From Rheinheimera sediminis (GTDB lineage Bacteria > Pseudomonadota > Gammaproteobacteria > Enterobacterales > Alteromonadaceae), in the NCBI RefSeq assembly GCF_004005375.1, contig NZ_RZUF01000012.1, positions 1 through 64,000 on the forward strand: DNA of 64,000 nt. Direction: 5' to 3'. The position numbers were made by a program, and so were the translations under genes. The notes under the pieces are model-generated. The model was not told the DNA's origin. It was given only the letters and a program-made list of their open reading frames with translations, and made no database searches. The stretch's first letter is position 1. Every line of letters begins with the position of its first letter. Shown here piece by piece: positions 45,165 to 54,765 of the stretch.

Positions 45165-45545
45165 ATGACATTAGTTGTTACGTCTTTTTATACTGCTATT
45201 TTAGCGCTTTTTTACGTGCTACTGGCTGGCTTAGTGATCCGTCAGCGTTTTAAACACAGAATAGGTCTTGGCACGGGCGAACAGCCACAACTGCTGCAGA
45301 CTGTGCGAATGCATGGTAACTTTGCTGAATACGTGCCGTTTTTGTTGATACTGGTGGCCTTGCTTGAGATTCAGCAGAGCCCAGTCTGGCAAGTACATCT
45401 GGTAGCTGGCTTAACCCTGGCCGGACGTGTGCTGCATGCAATAGGCTTATGGCTTAGCAGTGGTACCTCTGTCCCACGCTTTTTTGGCATGATATCAACT
45501 TTTACAGCTCTCATGGTTGGCGCTGTGTTTTTGCTGACGAAGTAA
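45165..45545 (+). CDS. MAPEG-family membrane protein
   Basis: A 126-residue four-helix membrane protein of the MAPEG family: RQRFKHRIGLGTGEQPQL, VRMHGNFAEYVPF (conserved Asn/Glu/Pro motif) and AGRVLHAIGLW. Bacterial MAPEG proteins may act in glutathione-linked detoxification; the activity here is not known. The next gene starts four bases after its stop. Confidence 0.88.
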   Translation: MTLVVTSFYTAILALFYVLLAGLVIRQRFKHRIGLGTGEQPQLLQTVRMHGNFAEYVPFLLILVALLEIQQSPVWQVHLVAGLTLAGRVLHAIGLWLSSGTSVPRFFGMISTFTALMVGAVFLLTK

Positions 45546-45548
45546 CTG

Positions 45549-46289
45549 ATGCAGGATACGGTACTTATGTTGCATAGCTCGCTCTCGAGCGGGCGCCAAT
45601 GGCAAGGACTAAAACAGGCCTTAAAGGTTAATTTTCAAGTCTATAATCCTGATCTTCTCGGTTATGGCAGCAATACAAGCATTTACCCTCGTCCCATGCG
45701 TCTTGCGGACGAAGCGAGCCAGCTTTGGCCTCTGCTGAACGGAAAGCCTGCTGGATCAGTGATTAGTGTTGGGCACTCTTTTGGTGGTGCACTGGCTTTG
45801 CATATGGCCAGGGCCCGTCCAGAACTCTTTAAAGCTGTAGTACTGTTTGAGCCAGTGGCTTTTCATTTATTAAAAACAGCAGAGCCTGCTTTGTATCAAG
45901 AGGTACAGCAATTAAGCTCACAGATACACCGGCTGCAACCTGAAGATGCCGCCTCGCTTTTTATCGATTATTGGCAAGGCCAAGGTTACTTCGCTGGGCT
46001 ACCGCATGTGATGCAGCAAAAGTTGACACTACAAGTTGGCAAAGTGTCTGCCGACTTTGAGGCTTTAAGTGGTGAGCCTGCAACTCTTCACGATTACGCC
46101 GCCATTCAGTGCCCCGTGTTGCTTCTCAGCGGTGAACAGAGCCAGTTATCGGCCAAGCGTTTAGCGACACTGCTGGCTGAGGCTTTACCGCAGGTAAAGT
46201 TTCAGACAGTAAAAACGGGCCACATGGGGCCCGTTACCGATGCTGAGTTGGTAAACTCTATTCTGCTTGAATTTATTCAGCAGCTCTAG
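45549..46289 (+). CDS. Alpha/beta hydrolase
   Basis: A 246-residue cytosolic hydrolase with LHSSLSSGRQW near the oxyanion site, DLLGYGSN, nucleophile GHSFGG, an acidic LLSGEQSQ and the catalytic His in TGHMGPV. It lies three bases after the MAPEG gene and probably in the same operon. The substrate is not evident. Confidence 0.85.
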   Translation: MQDTVLMLHSSLSSGRQWQGLKQALKVNFQVYNPDLLGYGSNTSIYPRPMRLADEASQLWPLLNGKPAGSVISVGHSFGGALALHMARARPELFKAVVLFEPVAFHLLKTAEPALYQEVQQLSSQIHRLQPEDAASLFIDYWQGQGYFAGLPHVMQQKLTLQVGKVSADFEALSGEPATLHDYAAIQCPVLLLSGEQSQLSAKRLATLLAEALPQVKFQTVKTGHMGPVTDAELVNSILLEFIQQL

Positions 46290-46361
46290 GTTTTAAAATA
46301 CAAGCCATGTCTAGCTTAGGCATTGTTCATCTGAGCTAATGCTTGATTAAGCAGTTGAGGT

Positions 46362-46805
46362 TCAACTTTGATGGCTGATGGCTGATGGCTGATTAATGGC
46401 AATTTTGCGTGGCTTCAATGCTTCAGGCACTTCGCGTACCAACTCTATGTGCAGCAGACCATGGCTCATTTGCGCACCCGTAACCTTGATATAATCAGAC
46501 AGTTGAAATTTGCGTTCAAAATTACGCTCTGCTATACCCTGATGCAGGAAACGGCGACCTTCGGTTTTATCCGCTTTCTGGCCACGAACCAGCAAGGTGT
46601 TATGTTCGGTTTCAATCGACAGCTCGTTTTCATCAAAGCCAGCTATTGCCATTGTAATTCGGTACTGATCCTCACCTGTCACTTCAATATTATAAGGAGG
46701 ATAAGCAGGCTGCTTTTCGTTGCGTGCAGCGGCATCCATCAGGTTGGCTAAATGATCAAAACCAATAAATGAGCGGTAAAATGGGGTGAAATCTAACGTA
46801 TTCAT
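46362..46805 (-). CDS. ibpA: Hsp20/IbpA small heat-shock protein
   Basis: A 147-residue alpha-crystallin-domain holdase from ATG 46805, behind an AGAGGA site. FYRSFIGFDHLANLMD is the N-terminal arm, YNIEVTGEDQYRITMAIAGFDENEL starts the domain, GIAERNFERKFQLSDYI is conserved, and IAI in KIAIN is the C-terminal I-x-I. The tail after IAI is encoded partly by a 7-bp tandem repeat. A hairpin TGCTC / GAGCA around TTCAATTGAA (46837-46857) lies in the leader. Confidence 0.92.
   Translation of the reverse strand: MNTLDFTPFYRSFIGFDHLANLMDAAARNEKQPAYPPYNIEVTGEDQYRITMAIAGFDENELSIETEHNTLLVRGQKADKTEGRRFLHQGIAERNFERKFQLSDYIKVTGAQMSHGLLHIELVREVPEALKPRKIAINQPSAISHQS
46371..46391. repeat. Three tandem ATGGCTG heptamers at the ibpA 3' end
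   Basis: Three exact 7-bp copies encode part of the ibpA tail. Loss or gain of one copy would change the reading frame and the last few residues. Confidence 0.85.
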
Positions 46806-46913
46806 AATCAAATCCTCTAAGGCAAATAATCTTTTCTGCTCTTCAATTGAACGAGCAATTTTTTACAGTATTTCCTAAGTATTTGCAGCGGCAGAGCAAC
46901 TGCAAGTGCGGCG

Positions 46914-46944
46914 GAAAAAGCAGGTGCCATACGGCCACCTGCTT
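46914..46944 (-). terminator. Terminator of the tpx-like gene
   Basis: On the minus strand the hairpin AGCAGGTG / CACCTGCT is followed by TTTTT, about 50 bases after the tpx stop. Confidence 0.8.
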
Positions 46945-46993
46945 ACTTAATAAGTGCGCTTAGAGAATTTTCAATAGAGGGCTATACAAAAAT

Positions 46994-47602
46994 TTAAGAT
47001 TTTTTGCCGGTAATTTGTGCAAGAGCAGCCATGCTGTGCGCATAATCAGGTTCTTGTGCCAGCACAGGCACTAGTTGTTGATAAGCTAAATTGCCTTTAG
47101 AATCAATGATCAATACAGCGCGTGCCAGAATGCCCATATCTTTGATCAACAGGCCGTAGTTACTGCCAAAATCGCGCCAGACGGCGTCAGATAACACCAT
47201 CAACTGCTCAACTTTTTCCTGGGCACAGTAACGTTTTTGTGCGAAAGGTAAATCGGTAGAGATAGTCATCATTACTACCTGATCCGATACTTGACTGACT
47301 TCCTGATTAAACCTTTTCGTTTGCAAAGAGCAAATGCCCGTATCTACACTTGGCACTACACTGATCAATACTGTTTTACCTTTAAAATCACTCAGCTGAA
47401 TTGTCTTAAATTTATCGTCTACAACTTTGAAATCCGGGGCTTGTTGCTGCAATTGCACTGGATAGCCTAGTAACTCTATCGCTTTGTTACCTGCTTTTAC
47501 CTCTGATAACCGGCTGGGTAGTTGTGAATTTAAATCGACAGCCCAAGCGGCTTGACTGATGAATAGGCAACAAGTGAGTGTTTTTATCAAATTTAATGGC
47601 AT
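46994..47602 (-). CDS. tpx: Thiol peroxidase (Tpx) with a signal peptide
   Basis: A 202-residue atypical 2-Cys peroxiredoxin. Peroxidatic Cys91 (VPSVDTGICSLQT) and resolving Cys126 (KRYCAQE) are 35 apart, close to E. coli Tpx. Unlike that 168-residue cytosolic enzyme, this one starts with a signal peptide (LIKTLTCCLFISQAAWA), so it probably works in the periplasm. It reduces hydroperoxides with a thioredoxin-like donor that would have to be periplasmic. Confidence 0.88.
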   Translation of the reverse strand: MPLNLIKTLTCCLFISQAAWAVDLNSQLPSRLSEVKAGNKAIELLGYPVQLQQQAPDFKVVDDKFKTIQLSDFKGKTVLISVVPSVDTGICSLQTKRFNQEVSQVSDQVVMMTISTDLPFAQKRYCAQEKVEQLMVLSDAVWRDFGSNYGLLIKDMGILARAVLIIDSKGNLAYQQLVPVLAQEPDYAHSMAALAQITGKKS

Positions 47603-47747
47603 TCTAATGTCTCCCGGCCTGGTTGAACTGCTTAAAGTGAAAAAAACTGTAGGTGTTGTTTATTTTTTGTCAGATACTACACTTGGTTAGCGCAGAGCCG
47701 TATTTCTGGCTACACTGAAAATCAACAATACGTGAAGTGAGCCGTAA

Positions 47748-48779
47748 ATGGTAGCAGCAGTTTTGATATGTGACGATTCCAATCTTGCGCGTAAACAAAT
47801 GGCAAGATCTTTACCTGCAGAGTGGCAGCAAAATGTTAAATTTGCCGGTCATGGCGGGGAGGCCTTAGATATTTTGCAGCGCCAGTCTATCGATCTACTT
47901 TTTCTTGATTTGAATATGCCTATACTGGATGGCTATCAGGTACTTGCTGCTATCCAGCAACAGCAGTTGCCTGTGAAAACCATAGTTGTTTCTGGTGACA
48001 TTCAACCCGAAGCCCGCGAGAGGGTGTTATCTTACGGTGCTTTGGACTTTATTAAAAAACCTGTAGATCAGGAAAAGCTAAATCATGTGTTAGGTTTGGT
48101 TGAGCAAAAAACTATTCAGCAACAAGAAGAAGCCAAAAACGATCCCAAAAAGGCTGCAGTGAGAAGCCATAGCTCATTTACTCTCTCTAATGACTTACGT
48201 GATGTATTTCAAGAGCTGAGTAATGTGGCCATGGGGCAGGCTGGTGATTTGTTAGCCCGCCTCCTCAATGTCTTTGTCAAACTCCCTATCCCCAATGTAA
48301 ATGTGATTGAAGTCAGTGAATTGCATATGGCGATAGCATCCGTTGAGCAAAAAGAGAACACCTCAGCTATTTGTCAGGGCTTTATTGGTGGTGGCGTTGC
48401 TGGCGAAGCCTTGTTGATCTTAAACGATTCTAGTTTTAAAGACATCGCCAGATTGATGCAATATGACGGTGAGCTAACCACTAAGGTTGAACTGGAGCTT
48501 TTGATGGACATCTCCAACATTTTGATTGGTGCTGTGCTCAAAGGACTGGCTGAACAAATAGATATGACCTTCAGTCAGGGGCATCCCGTGGTTTTAGGGC
48601 AGCATGCTCCTGTAAGCGAACTGATTAAAGCCAACGCCAGACGTTGGCGTCGAACTTTGGCTATAGAAATTAGTTATGGTATTGAGAATTACAATATCAG
48701 CTGTGATTTGTTGCTGCTCTTTACGGAAGACAGTATTAAAACCCTGAATTATAAAGTCGAATTCCTGCTGGAAGATTAA
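47748..48779 (+). CDS. Response regulator with CheC-like phosphatase domain
   Basis: A 343-residue fusion. The receiver domain (about 1-120) has the acidic DD pair (9-10), phospho-acceptor Asp54 in FLDLNMP and Lys in IKKPVD. After a linker, residues about 150-340 form a CheC/CheX-like domain with the phosphatase motif DVFQELSN in its D-xxx-E-xx-N form and a second variant ELLMDISN. CheC proteins dephosphorylate CheY-P. The stop is followed at once by a GGDEF gene, so it may control c-di-GMP output. Confidence 0.88.
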   Translation: MVAAVLICDDSNLARKQMARSLPAEWQQNVKFAGHGGEALDILQRQSIDLLFLDLNMPILDGYQVLAAIQQQQLPVKTIVVSGDIQPEARERVLSYGALDFIKKPVDQEKLNHVLGLVEQKTIQQQEEAKNDPKKAAVRSHSSFTLSNDLRDVFQELSNVAMGQAGDLLARLLNVFVKLPIPNVNVIEVSELHMAIASVEQKENTSAICQGFIGGGVAGEALLILNDSSFKDIARLMQYDGELTTKVELELLMDISNILIGAVLKGLAEQIDMTFSQGHPVVLGQHAPVSELIKANARRWRRTLAIEISYGIENYNISCDLLLLFTEDSIKTLNYKVEFLLED

Positions 48780-49736
48780 ATGTCACAAAACAACGTAGAA
48801 GTATCCGAAATCCACTGGTTGATGGACATGTTCCAGACGGTTGACGTTGGCCTGGTGGTATTGTCAGCTGATTACCGCATTCAGGTGTGGAACGGCTTTA
48901 TGGAAAATCACAGTGGTCTGACACCACGCCAGGTCCGTGACAGATACCTGTTTGATTTATTCTCAGAAATTGACGAAGACTGGTTGCGACGCAAATGTGA
49001 CCCTGTCATTTTATTAAAAAACCGGGCATTTACGATTTGGGAGCAACGGCCTTATATTTTCAAGTTTCGCAATTACCGTCCTATTACAGGTTCAGCTGAG
49101 TATATGTATCAAAACAGTACTATATTTCCGCTGACCGATACTATGGGTAGAGTCACTCATCTCTGTCTTATCATTTACGACGTAACTGATGTAGCAGTAA
49201 GCAGAATAGAGCTTGAGTCGATGAATGGCCATTTGCGTACTTTATCGAAAACAGACTTCCTGACAGGGTTGAATAACAGAGGTTTCTGGGAAGAGGCGCT
49301 GATTAAAGAGTACAAGCGCATTCAGCGCAGCGGCAACCATAGTACCCTTTTAATGTGCGATATTGATCACTTTAAGCGTGTTAACGATACCTATGGCCAT
49401 TCGGCTGGTGATGCCGTGATCCAGCATGTTGCTGCCGCAGTGAAGAAAAATTTGCGCAGCACAGATGTGGCAGGCCGGTATGGTGGAGAAGAATTCTCTG
49501 TTTTGTTGCTGGATACTACTGTAGAGCAAGCGATGTTTTTTGCTGAACGTTTGCGGAAAAATGTTGAAGCTATGTCGGTGGAATATAACCAGCAAATTGT
49601 AAAAGTGACCGTCAGTATAGGTGTGTCTGAATACAATGAAACTATGACGGAGTATCGGGACTGGCTTGAAGCGGCGGATAAATCTTTATACCAATCCAAG
49701 GCTGCGGGGCGTAACCGCATTACCAAAGCTGAATGA
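48780..49736 (+). CDS. PAS-GGDEF diguanylate cyclase
   Basis: A 318-residue protein that makes cyclic di-GMP. A PAS domain at about 10-145 (LVVLSADYRIQVWNGFMENHSGL), a short coil, then the GGDEF domain from about 155: KTDFLTGLNNRGF, LLMCDIDHFKRVNDTYGH, and the active site GGEEF. A product-inhibition RxxD (RSTD) lies five residues before it. The ATG immediately follows the stop of the REC-CheC gene, so the two are coupled. Confidence 0.94.
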   Translation: MSQNNVEVSEIHWLMDMFQTVDVGLVVLSADYRIQVWNGFMENHSGLTPRQVRDRYLFDLFSEIDEDWLRRKCDPVILLKNRAFTIWEQRPYIFKFRNYRPITGSAEYMYQNSTIFPLTDTMGRVTHLCLIIYDVTDVAVSRIELESMNGHLRTLSKTDFLTGLNNRGFWEEALIKEYKRIQRSGNHSTLLMCDIDHFKRVNDTYGHSAGDAVIQHVAAAVKKNLRSTDVAGRYGGEEFSVLLLDTTVEQAMFFAERLRKNVEAMSVEYNQQIVKVTVSIGVSEYNETMTEYRDWLEAADKSLYQSKAAGRNRITKAE

Positions 49737-49740
49737 AAAA

Positions 49741-49788
49741 GGGGGTAAACACATTGTTCAGGTTAATTAATAATGTGTTTTGCCCCCC
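49741..49788. repeat. Long GGGG...CCCC palindrome, copy 2
   Basis: Arms GGGGG-x-AAACACATT / AATGTGTTTTGCCCCC around an AT-rich centre, between converging genes. It probably serves as a bidirectional terminator. Confidence 0.72.
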
Positions 49789-49796
49789 ATTCGAAT

Positions 49797-51299
49797 CTAT
49801 AGAGGACAGCTACCTAAGAACTTCACACTACCGTCTTCGTTAAGTTGCTCCAGTTGCACATTAAAACCCCATAACCTATGGACATGTTTCAACACTTGCT
49901 GGAAGTTGTCGGCCAGTGGAATGCGCTGATTCGGGATAAACCTTAAAGTTAAACTACGGTCACCTGTGATGTTCGCGCTGTACACCTGAATATTGGGTTC
50001 AATGTTGCTTAAATTATACTGGGCTGACAATGTCTGGCGGATTTGCTGGTAGCCTTCAGCATTATGAATAGCAGCTACTTCTAAAGTACTTTCTTTGTCA
50101 TCGTCTGTGATGGCGAATAAATGAAAGTCCCGGATAATTTTGGGCGATAAATACTGGCTGATAAAACTCTCGTCTTTAAAATTTTGCATCGCAAAATGCA
50201 AGGTATCTAACCAGTTTGAACCTGCAATATCCGGAAACCATTCTTTATCCTCTTCGGTTGGTTGTTCGCAAATGCGCCGTAAATCAGTAAACATGGCGTA
50301 ACCCAAAGCATAAGGATTAATACCCGAGTAATATTTACTGTGATACTCAGGCTGAAACACTACATTAGTATGGTTATGCAGCACTTCCAGAATAAACTTG
50401 TCCGTGACTAAGTTCTCCTGATACAGGTGCTGCAATATGGTGTAATGCCAGAAGGTTGCCCAGCCCTCATTCATCACTTGGGTTTGTTTTTGCGGGTAAA
50501 AATACTGCGAGATTTTTCGTACTATGCGTACTACTTCACGCTGCCAGGGCTTGAGCAGCGGCGCATTTTTTTCAATAAAATACAAAATATTTTCCTGAGG
50601 CTCTGATGGAAAACGGTATTCATGCTCTGCAGATAAATGGTTTTTGTTCGGAATGGTTTTCCATAGCTGATTGACCTGGGATTGCAGATAAGCTTCTCTG
50701 TCTTGCTGGCGTTTTTGTTCTTCATCCATCGATATTTTCTGTGGTCTTTTGTATCGGTCGACGCCGTAGTTCATCAGGGCATGACAGGAATCCAGCATGT
50801 CTTCCACCTCACTGATACCGTATTTTTCTTCACAGTGACTTAAGTACTGCTTGGCAAATACCAGATAATCGATAATGGATGATGCATCAGTCCAGCTGCG
50901 AAACAGGTAATTGTTTTTGAAAAAAGAATTGTGACCATAACAGGCATGCGCCATCACCAGCGCCTGCATGGTCACGGTGTTTTCTTCCATCAGATACGCA
51001 ATACAAGGATTGGAGTTAATCACAATCTCGTACGCCAGCCCCATAAAGCCACGTTTGTAGTTTTGTTCGGTTTGGATAAATTTTTTACCATAAGACCAGT
51101 GGTTATAGCCAATAGGCATGCCGACACTGGAATAGGCGTCCATCATTTGTTCGGCGGTAATCACTTCAATCTGATTGGGGTAGGTGTCCAGTTTATAAAG
51201 TTTGGCAACCCGTTCTATTTCGGCCTGATACTGCTCCAGTAACTCAAAGCTCCAGTCCGGGCCATCGGATAGTGGTTGTTTTTGTGCAACAGAAGACAT
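49797..51299 (-). CDS. SpoVR-family protein (YcgB-like)
   Basis: A 500-residue protein from ATG 51299 (GGGAG site). Family features are YHWSYGKKF-like NHWSYGKKF, LAYEIVINSNPCIAYL, HACYGHNSFFKNN, GWATFWHY and PYALGYAMF. SpoVR proteins in proteobacteria are stress-linked, of unknown biochemistry. It is the last gene of the prkA-yeaH-spoVR operon. Confidence 0.93.
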   Translation of the reverse strand: MSSVAQKQPLSDGPDWSFELLEQYQAEIERVAKLYKLDTYPNQIEVITAEQMMDAYSSVGMPIGYNHWSYGKKFIQTEQNYKRGFMGLAYEIVINSNPCIAYLMEENTVTMQALVMAHACYGHNSFFKNNYLFRSWTDASSIIDYLVFAKQYLSHCEEKYGISEVEDMLDSCHALMNYGVDRYKRPQKISMDEEQKRQQDREAYLQSQVNQLWKTIPNKNHLSAEHEYRFPSEPQENILYFIEKNAPLLKPWQREVVRIVRKISQYFYPQKQTQVMNEGWATFWHYTILQHLYQENLVTDKFILEVLHNHTNVVFQPEYHSKYYSGINPYALGYAMFTDLRRICEQPTEEDKEWFPDIAGSNWLDTLHFAMQNFKDESFISQYLSPKIIRDFHLFAITDDDKESTLEVAAIHNAEGYQQIRQTLSAQYNLSNIEPNIQVYSANITGDRSLTLRFIPNQRIPLADNFQQVLKHVHRLWGFNVQLEQLNEDGSVKFLGSCPL

Positions 51300-51322
51300 A
51301 AGCAACTCCCTGAAGTCAGTAG

Positions 51323-52591
51323 CTAAGCGGCCTGTTTTTTGAAGAGCTCACGAAATACAGGATAGATGTCCGCAACTTGCCGTATTGGCTGGATAGCAAA
51401 GTTATCAAAGCTCTGCTGAATTTTTTCGTATTCAAGCCATAAGCTTTGATGTGGCCTTGGAGTAATTTCAATGTAAGCGTAATAACGTACAAGGGGTAAA
51501 ATTTGTTGCGACAGTAAATCAGCACATAATGGGCTATCATCGGCCCAGTTGTCACCGTCCGAGGCTTGCGCGGCATAAATGTTCCATTCTGCTGGGTCAT
51601 ATCTGTCTTTGACAATATCGGCCATCATTTTTAGCGCGCTGGACACTATAGTGCCGCCTGTTTCTTGTGAGTAAAAAAACTCTTGTTCGTCCACTTCCTT
51701 TGCCTGGGTATGGTGGCGGATATACACCACTTCGACATTTTTATAGCTACGGCTTAAAAACATATACAGCAATATATAAAAACGTTTCGCCATATCCTTA
51801 GTTGGTTGATCCATAGAGCCTGACACATCCATCAGGCAAAACATCACCGCCTTACTGGTAGGTTCAGGTCTTTTTTGGAAATTACGAAAACGTAAATCAA
51901 AGCTGTCAATAAAAGGCACTGCGCCTATTCTTTTCTCCAACTGCGCGATTTGCTCCCGCAGTGCCATCAGTTGATACTGATCCGGTACAGGTTCTGCTTC
52001 AACCAAGCCTAATTTCGCCTCCAGTTCATGCAATTCTCGCTTTTTCCCTGCGGTCATAGCAACACGGCGGGCTAGTGATCCTTGTAGTGATCGCACTATA
52101 TCAATATTAGTGGGCACGCCTTCAGAGCGAAAACCAGCCCGCACATTTTTGTATTGCACCAGTTTATCCAACTGATTTTTTTTCAGATTGGGCAGTTCTA
52201 AATCTTCAAATAACAAATCCAGGTATTCGTCTTTGGATATCGAAAACACAAACTCGTCTTCGCCCTCACCATCTGCACTGGCGTCGCCCTGGCCTGAACC
52301 ACTGCCTTGCCCGCCTTGAGGCCGTTTGATTTTATCGCCAGGGCTGAACTGGTCATTGCCAGGGTGTACACGTTCTCTATGACCGCCCTGACCCTGATGG
52401 AAAAAAGGTTCAGTTATATCTTTGCCGGGAATAGAGACTTTCTCACCCTTGTTGATGTCAGTGACGCTGCGTTTGCTGATGGCATCAGACACAGCTTGTT
52501 TAATTTGCTGCTTATAACGGCGGATAAAGCGCTGTCTGTTGACAGCACTTTTGTTTTTTCCATTTAGACGGCGGTCGATAAAATGCGCCAT
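51323..52591 (-). CDS. yeaH: YeaH/YhbH-family DUF444 protein
   Basis: A 422-residue protein with a basic N-terminus ([21 protein letters not shown]), a Gly-rich linker and a C-terminal von Willebrand A-like domain with MIDAS motif DVSGSMD. It is typically co-expressed with the YeaG kinase in stress and nitrogen starvation. It starts 21 bases after the prkA gene. Confidence 0.94.
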   Translation of the reverse strand: MAHFIDRRLNGKNKSAVNRQRFIRRYKQQIKQAVSDAISKRSVTDINKGEKVSIPGKDITEPFFHQGQGGHRERVHPGNDQFSPGDKIKRPQGGQGSGSGQGDASADGEGEDEFVFSISKDEYLDLLFEDLELPNLKKNQLDKLVQYKNVRAGFRSEGVPTNIDIVRSLQGSLARRVAMTAGKKRELHELEAKLGLVEAEPVPDQYQLMALREQIAQLEKRIGAVPFIDSFDLRFRNFQKRPEPTSKAVMFCLMDVSGSMDQPTKDMAKRFYILLYMFLSRSYKNVEVVYIRHHTQAKEVDEQEFFYSQETGGTIVSSALKMMADIVKDRYDPAEWNIYAAQASDGDNWADDSPLCADLLSQQILPLVRYYAYIEITPRPHQSLWLEYEKIQQSFDNFAIQPIRQVADIYPVFRELFKKQAA

Positions 52592-52612
52592 ACAACCTCC
52601 AAGGCTCTGCCT

Positions 52613-54535
52613 CTACTGCGACTTGCGAACCCGTAAATACCATTCGCTCAGTAAGCGTACTTGTTTACGGGTGTAGCCTTTTTCCATCATACGGTCGACA
52701 AAATCATCATGTTTTTTCTGATCGTCGGTCGAGGTTTTGGCATTAAAGGAAATCACAGGCAGCAGCTCTTCGGTGCTGGAGAACATCTTTTTCTCTATCA
52801 CAGTGCGAAGTTTTTCATAGCTGGTCCAGGTTGGATTTTTACCATTATTCTTGGCTTTGGCCCTTAGTACAAAATTAACGATTTCATTGCGAAAATCTTT
52901 TGGATTACTAATGCCTGCCGGCTTTTCGATTTTTTCCAGCTCAGCGTTCAGTGCAGCTCTGTCAAACAACTGACCGGTTTCGGGGTCACGGTATTCCTGA
53001 TCCTGGATCCAGAAATCAGCATAAATGACATAGCGGTCAAAAATATTCTGGCCGTATTCAGAGTAGGATTCCAAATAAGCGGTTTGAATTTCTTTGCCGA
53101 TAAACTCTACGTATTTCGGAATTAAATAGCCTTTTAAGTGCTCCAGATAACGCTCTGACACGTCGGTCGGAAATTGTTCCCGCTCTATTTGCTGTTCCAG
53201 CACATAAAACAGATGCACAGGGTTGGCTGCCACTTCAGTGGAGTCAAAGTTAAAGACCCGGGATAGAATTTTAAAAGCAAAACGGGTGGATAAACCCGAC
53301 ATGCCTTCGTCTACGCCGGCGTAATCGCGGTATTCCTGATAGGACTTGGCTTTGGGGTCTGTGTCTTTTAAACTTTCGCCGTCATAGACCCGCATTTTGG
53401 AATACAGGCTGGAGTTTTCCGGCGCTTTTAAACGCGATAGCACGGCAAATTGAGCCAACGAGGTTAAGGTCGCAGGAGAGCAAGGTGCGATTTTTAACTC
53501 ACTGTGTTCCAATAGTTTTTCGTAAATTTTGACTTCTTCAGATACCCGCAGGCAATAAGGCACTTTGACAATATAAACCCTGTCTAAGAAGGCCTCGTTG
53601 TTTTTGTTATTGCGAAAGGTTTGCCATTCCGACTCGTTGCTGTGCGCCAGAATAATACCTTCAAAGGGCAGCGCAGCTAAACCTTCAGTACCATTGTAAT
53701 TACCCTCCTGTGTGGCAGTTAATAGTGGATGCAGCACTTTAATAGGCGCTTTAAACATCTCAACAAACTCCATCAGGCCTTGATTGGCACGGCATAAAGC
53801 GCCTGAATAAGCGTAGGCATCCGGATCGTTTTGGGAAAAATGCTCCAGCTGGCGTATATCTACTTTACCTACCAAAGACGCGATGTCCTGATTGTTTTCA
53901 TCGCCAGGCTCAGTTTTAGCAATACAAATTTGATCCAGAATGGAAGGGTATTTTTTGACTACTTTAAACTGACTGATATCACCATTAAATTCATGCAGAC
54001 GTTTACTGGCCCAGGGCGACATAATGGTTTTAAGGTAACGCTTGGGAATGCCGTATTCCTGCTCCAGAATAGTGCCATCTTCGTTGACATCAAACAGACA
54101 CAAAGGGCTGTCATAAACAGGTGAACCTTTAATGTAATACACAGGCACTTGCTGCATCAGCGATTTTAGCTTTTCAGCTAAGGATGATTTACCGCCACCT
54201 ACAGGGCCTAGCAGGTATAAAATTTGTTTGCGCTCTTCCAGTCCCTGAGCTGAGTGTTTCAGGTACGAGACAATTTGCTCTATCGCATCCTCCATGCCAT
54301 AAAACTCGGCAAAAGCCGGATAACGGCCAATAACGCGATTGGAAAACAGGCGGCTTAGTTTAGGGTCCTGTGCTGTGTCAATCAACTCAGGTTGACCTAT
54401 AGCCACTAAGAGGCGTTCAGCTGCGCTCGCATAACAACTTTTGTCTTTTTTACACAGCTCCAGATACTCCTGGATGCTGTATTCCTCTTCTTTGGCTGCT
54501 TCGTATCTGGATTTGTAGTGCTCAAAAATGCCCAT
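52613..54535 (-). CDS. yeaG: PrkA/YeaG-family serine protein kinase
   Basis: A 640-residue protein from ATG 54535, which has a GGAGGTG site and gives the length of E. coli YeaG (644). Upstream open codons are rejected. GIFEHYKSRYEAAKEEEYSI is the family start, LGPVGGGKSSLAEKL is the Walker A, and the C-terminal half carries the kinase-like part. It acts in stationary-phase and stress adaptation with YeaH and SpoVR. Confidence 0.94.
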   Translation of the reverse strand: MGIFEHYKSRYEAAKEEEYSIQEYLELCKKDKSCYASAAERLLVAIGQPELIDTAQDPKLSRLFSNRVIGRYPAFAEFYGMEDAIEQIVSYLKHSAQGLEERKQILYLLGPVGGGKSSLAEKLKSLMQQVPVYYIKGSPVYDSPLCLFDVNEDGTILEQEYGIPKRYLKTIMSPWASKRLHEFNGDISQFKVVKKYPSILDQICIAKTEPGDENNQDIASLVGKVDIRQLEHFSQNDPDAYAYSGALCRANQGLMEFVEMFKAPIKVLHPLLTATQEGNYNGTEGLAALPFEGIILAHSNESEWQTFRNNKNNEAFLDRVYIVKVPYCLRVSEEVKIYEKLLEHSELKIAPCSPATLTSLAQFAVLSRLKAPENSSLYSKMRVYDGESLKDTDPKAKSYQEYRDYAGVDEGMSGLSTRFAFKILSRVFNFDSTEVAANPVHLFYVLEQQIEREQFPTDVSERYLEHLKGYLIPKYVEFIGKEIQTAYLESYSEYGQNIFDRYVIYADFWIQDQEYRDPETGQLFDRAALNAELEKIEKPAGISNPKDFRNEIVNFVLRAKAKNNGKNPTWTSYEKLRTVIEKKMFSSTEELLPVISFNAKTSTDDQKKHDDFVDRMMEKGYTRKQVRLLSEWYLRVRKSQ

Positions 54536-54720
54536 AGTGCACCTCCGAAACTGGTCTGTGGGAACTGAATGCAAATAAAGCCACTGTTGTAAGGTTAGAC
54601 AGTAAAAAAGCGCTTCGCTCAACTAATTCACAGAAAAATATGAATTTTTTTGTAGCGATGAGTGAACAGAACAGTAAAGCTGTTGGGAGGTAGAGTGTGG
54701 ACTTGAATTAGGAACTGAAT

Positions 54721-54744
54721 AAAAAGCCCGGCGAACCGGGCTTT
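54721..54744 (-). terminator. Terminator of sodB
   Basis: On the minus strand AAAGCCCGG / CCGGGCTTT with a TTCG loop and a T run. Confidence 0.9.
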
Positions 54745-54765
54745 AATTTTTACAGCAACAGCAGA

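Noticed and set aside
46449-46751. 100-codon plus-strand frame opposite ibpA
   Set aside because: Antisense shadow of a clear small heat-shock gene.
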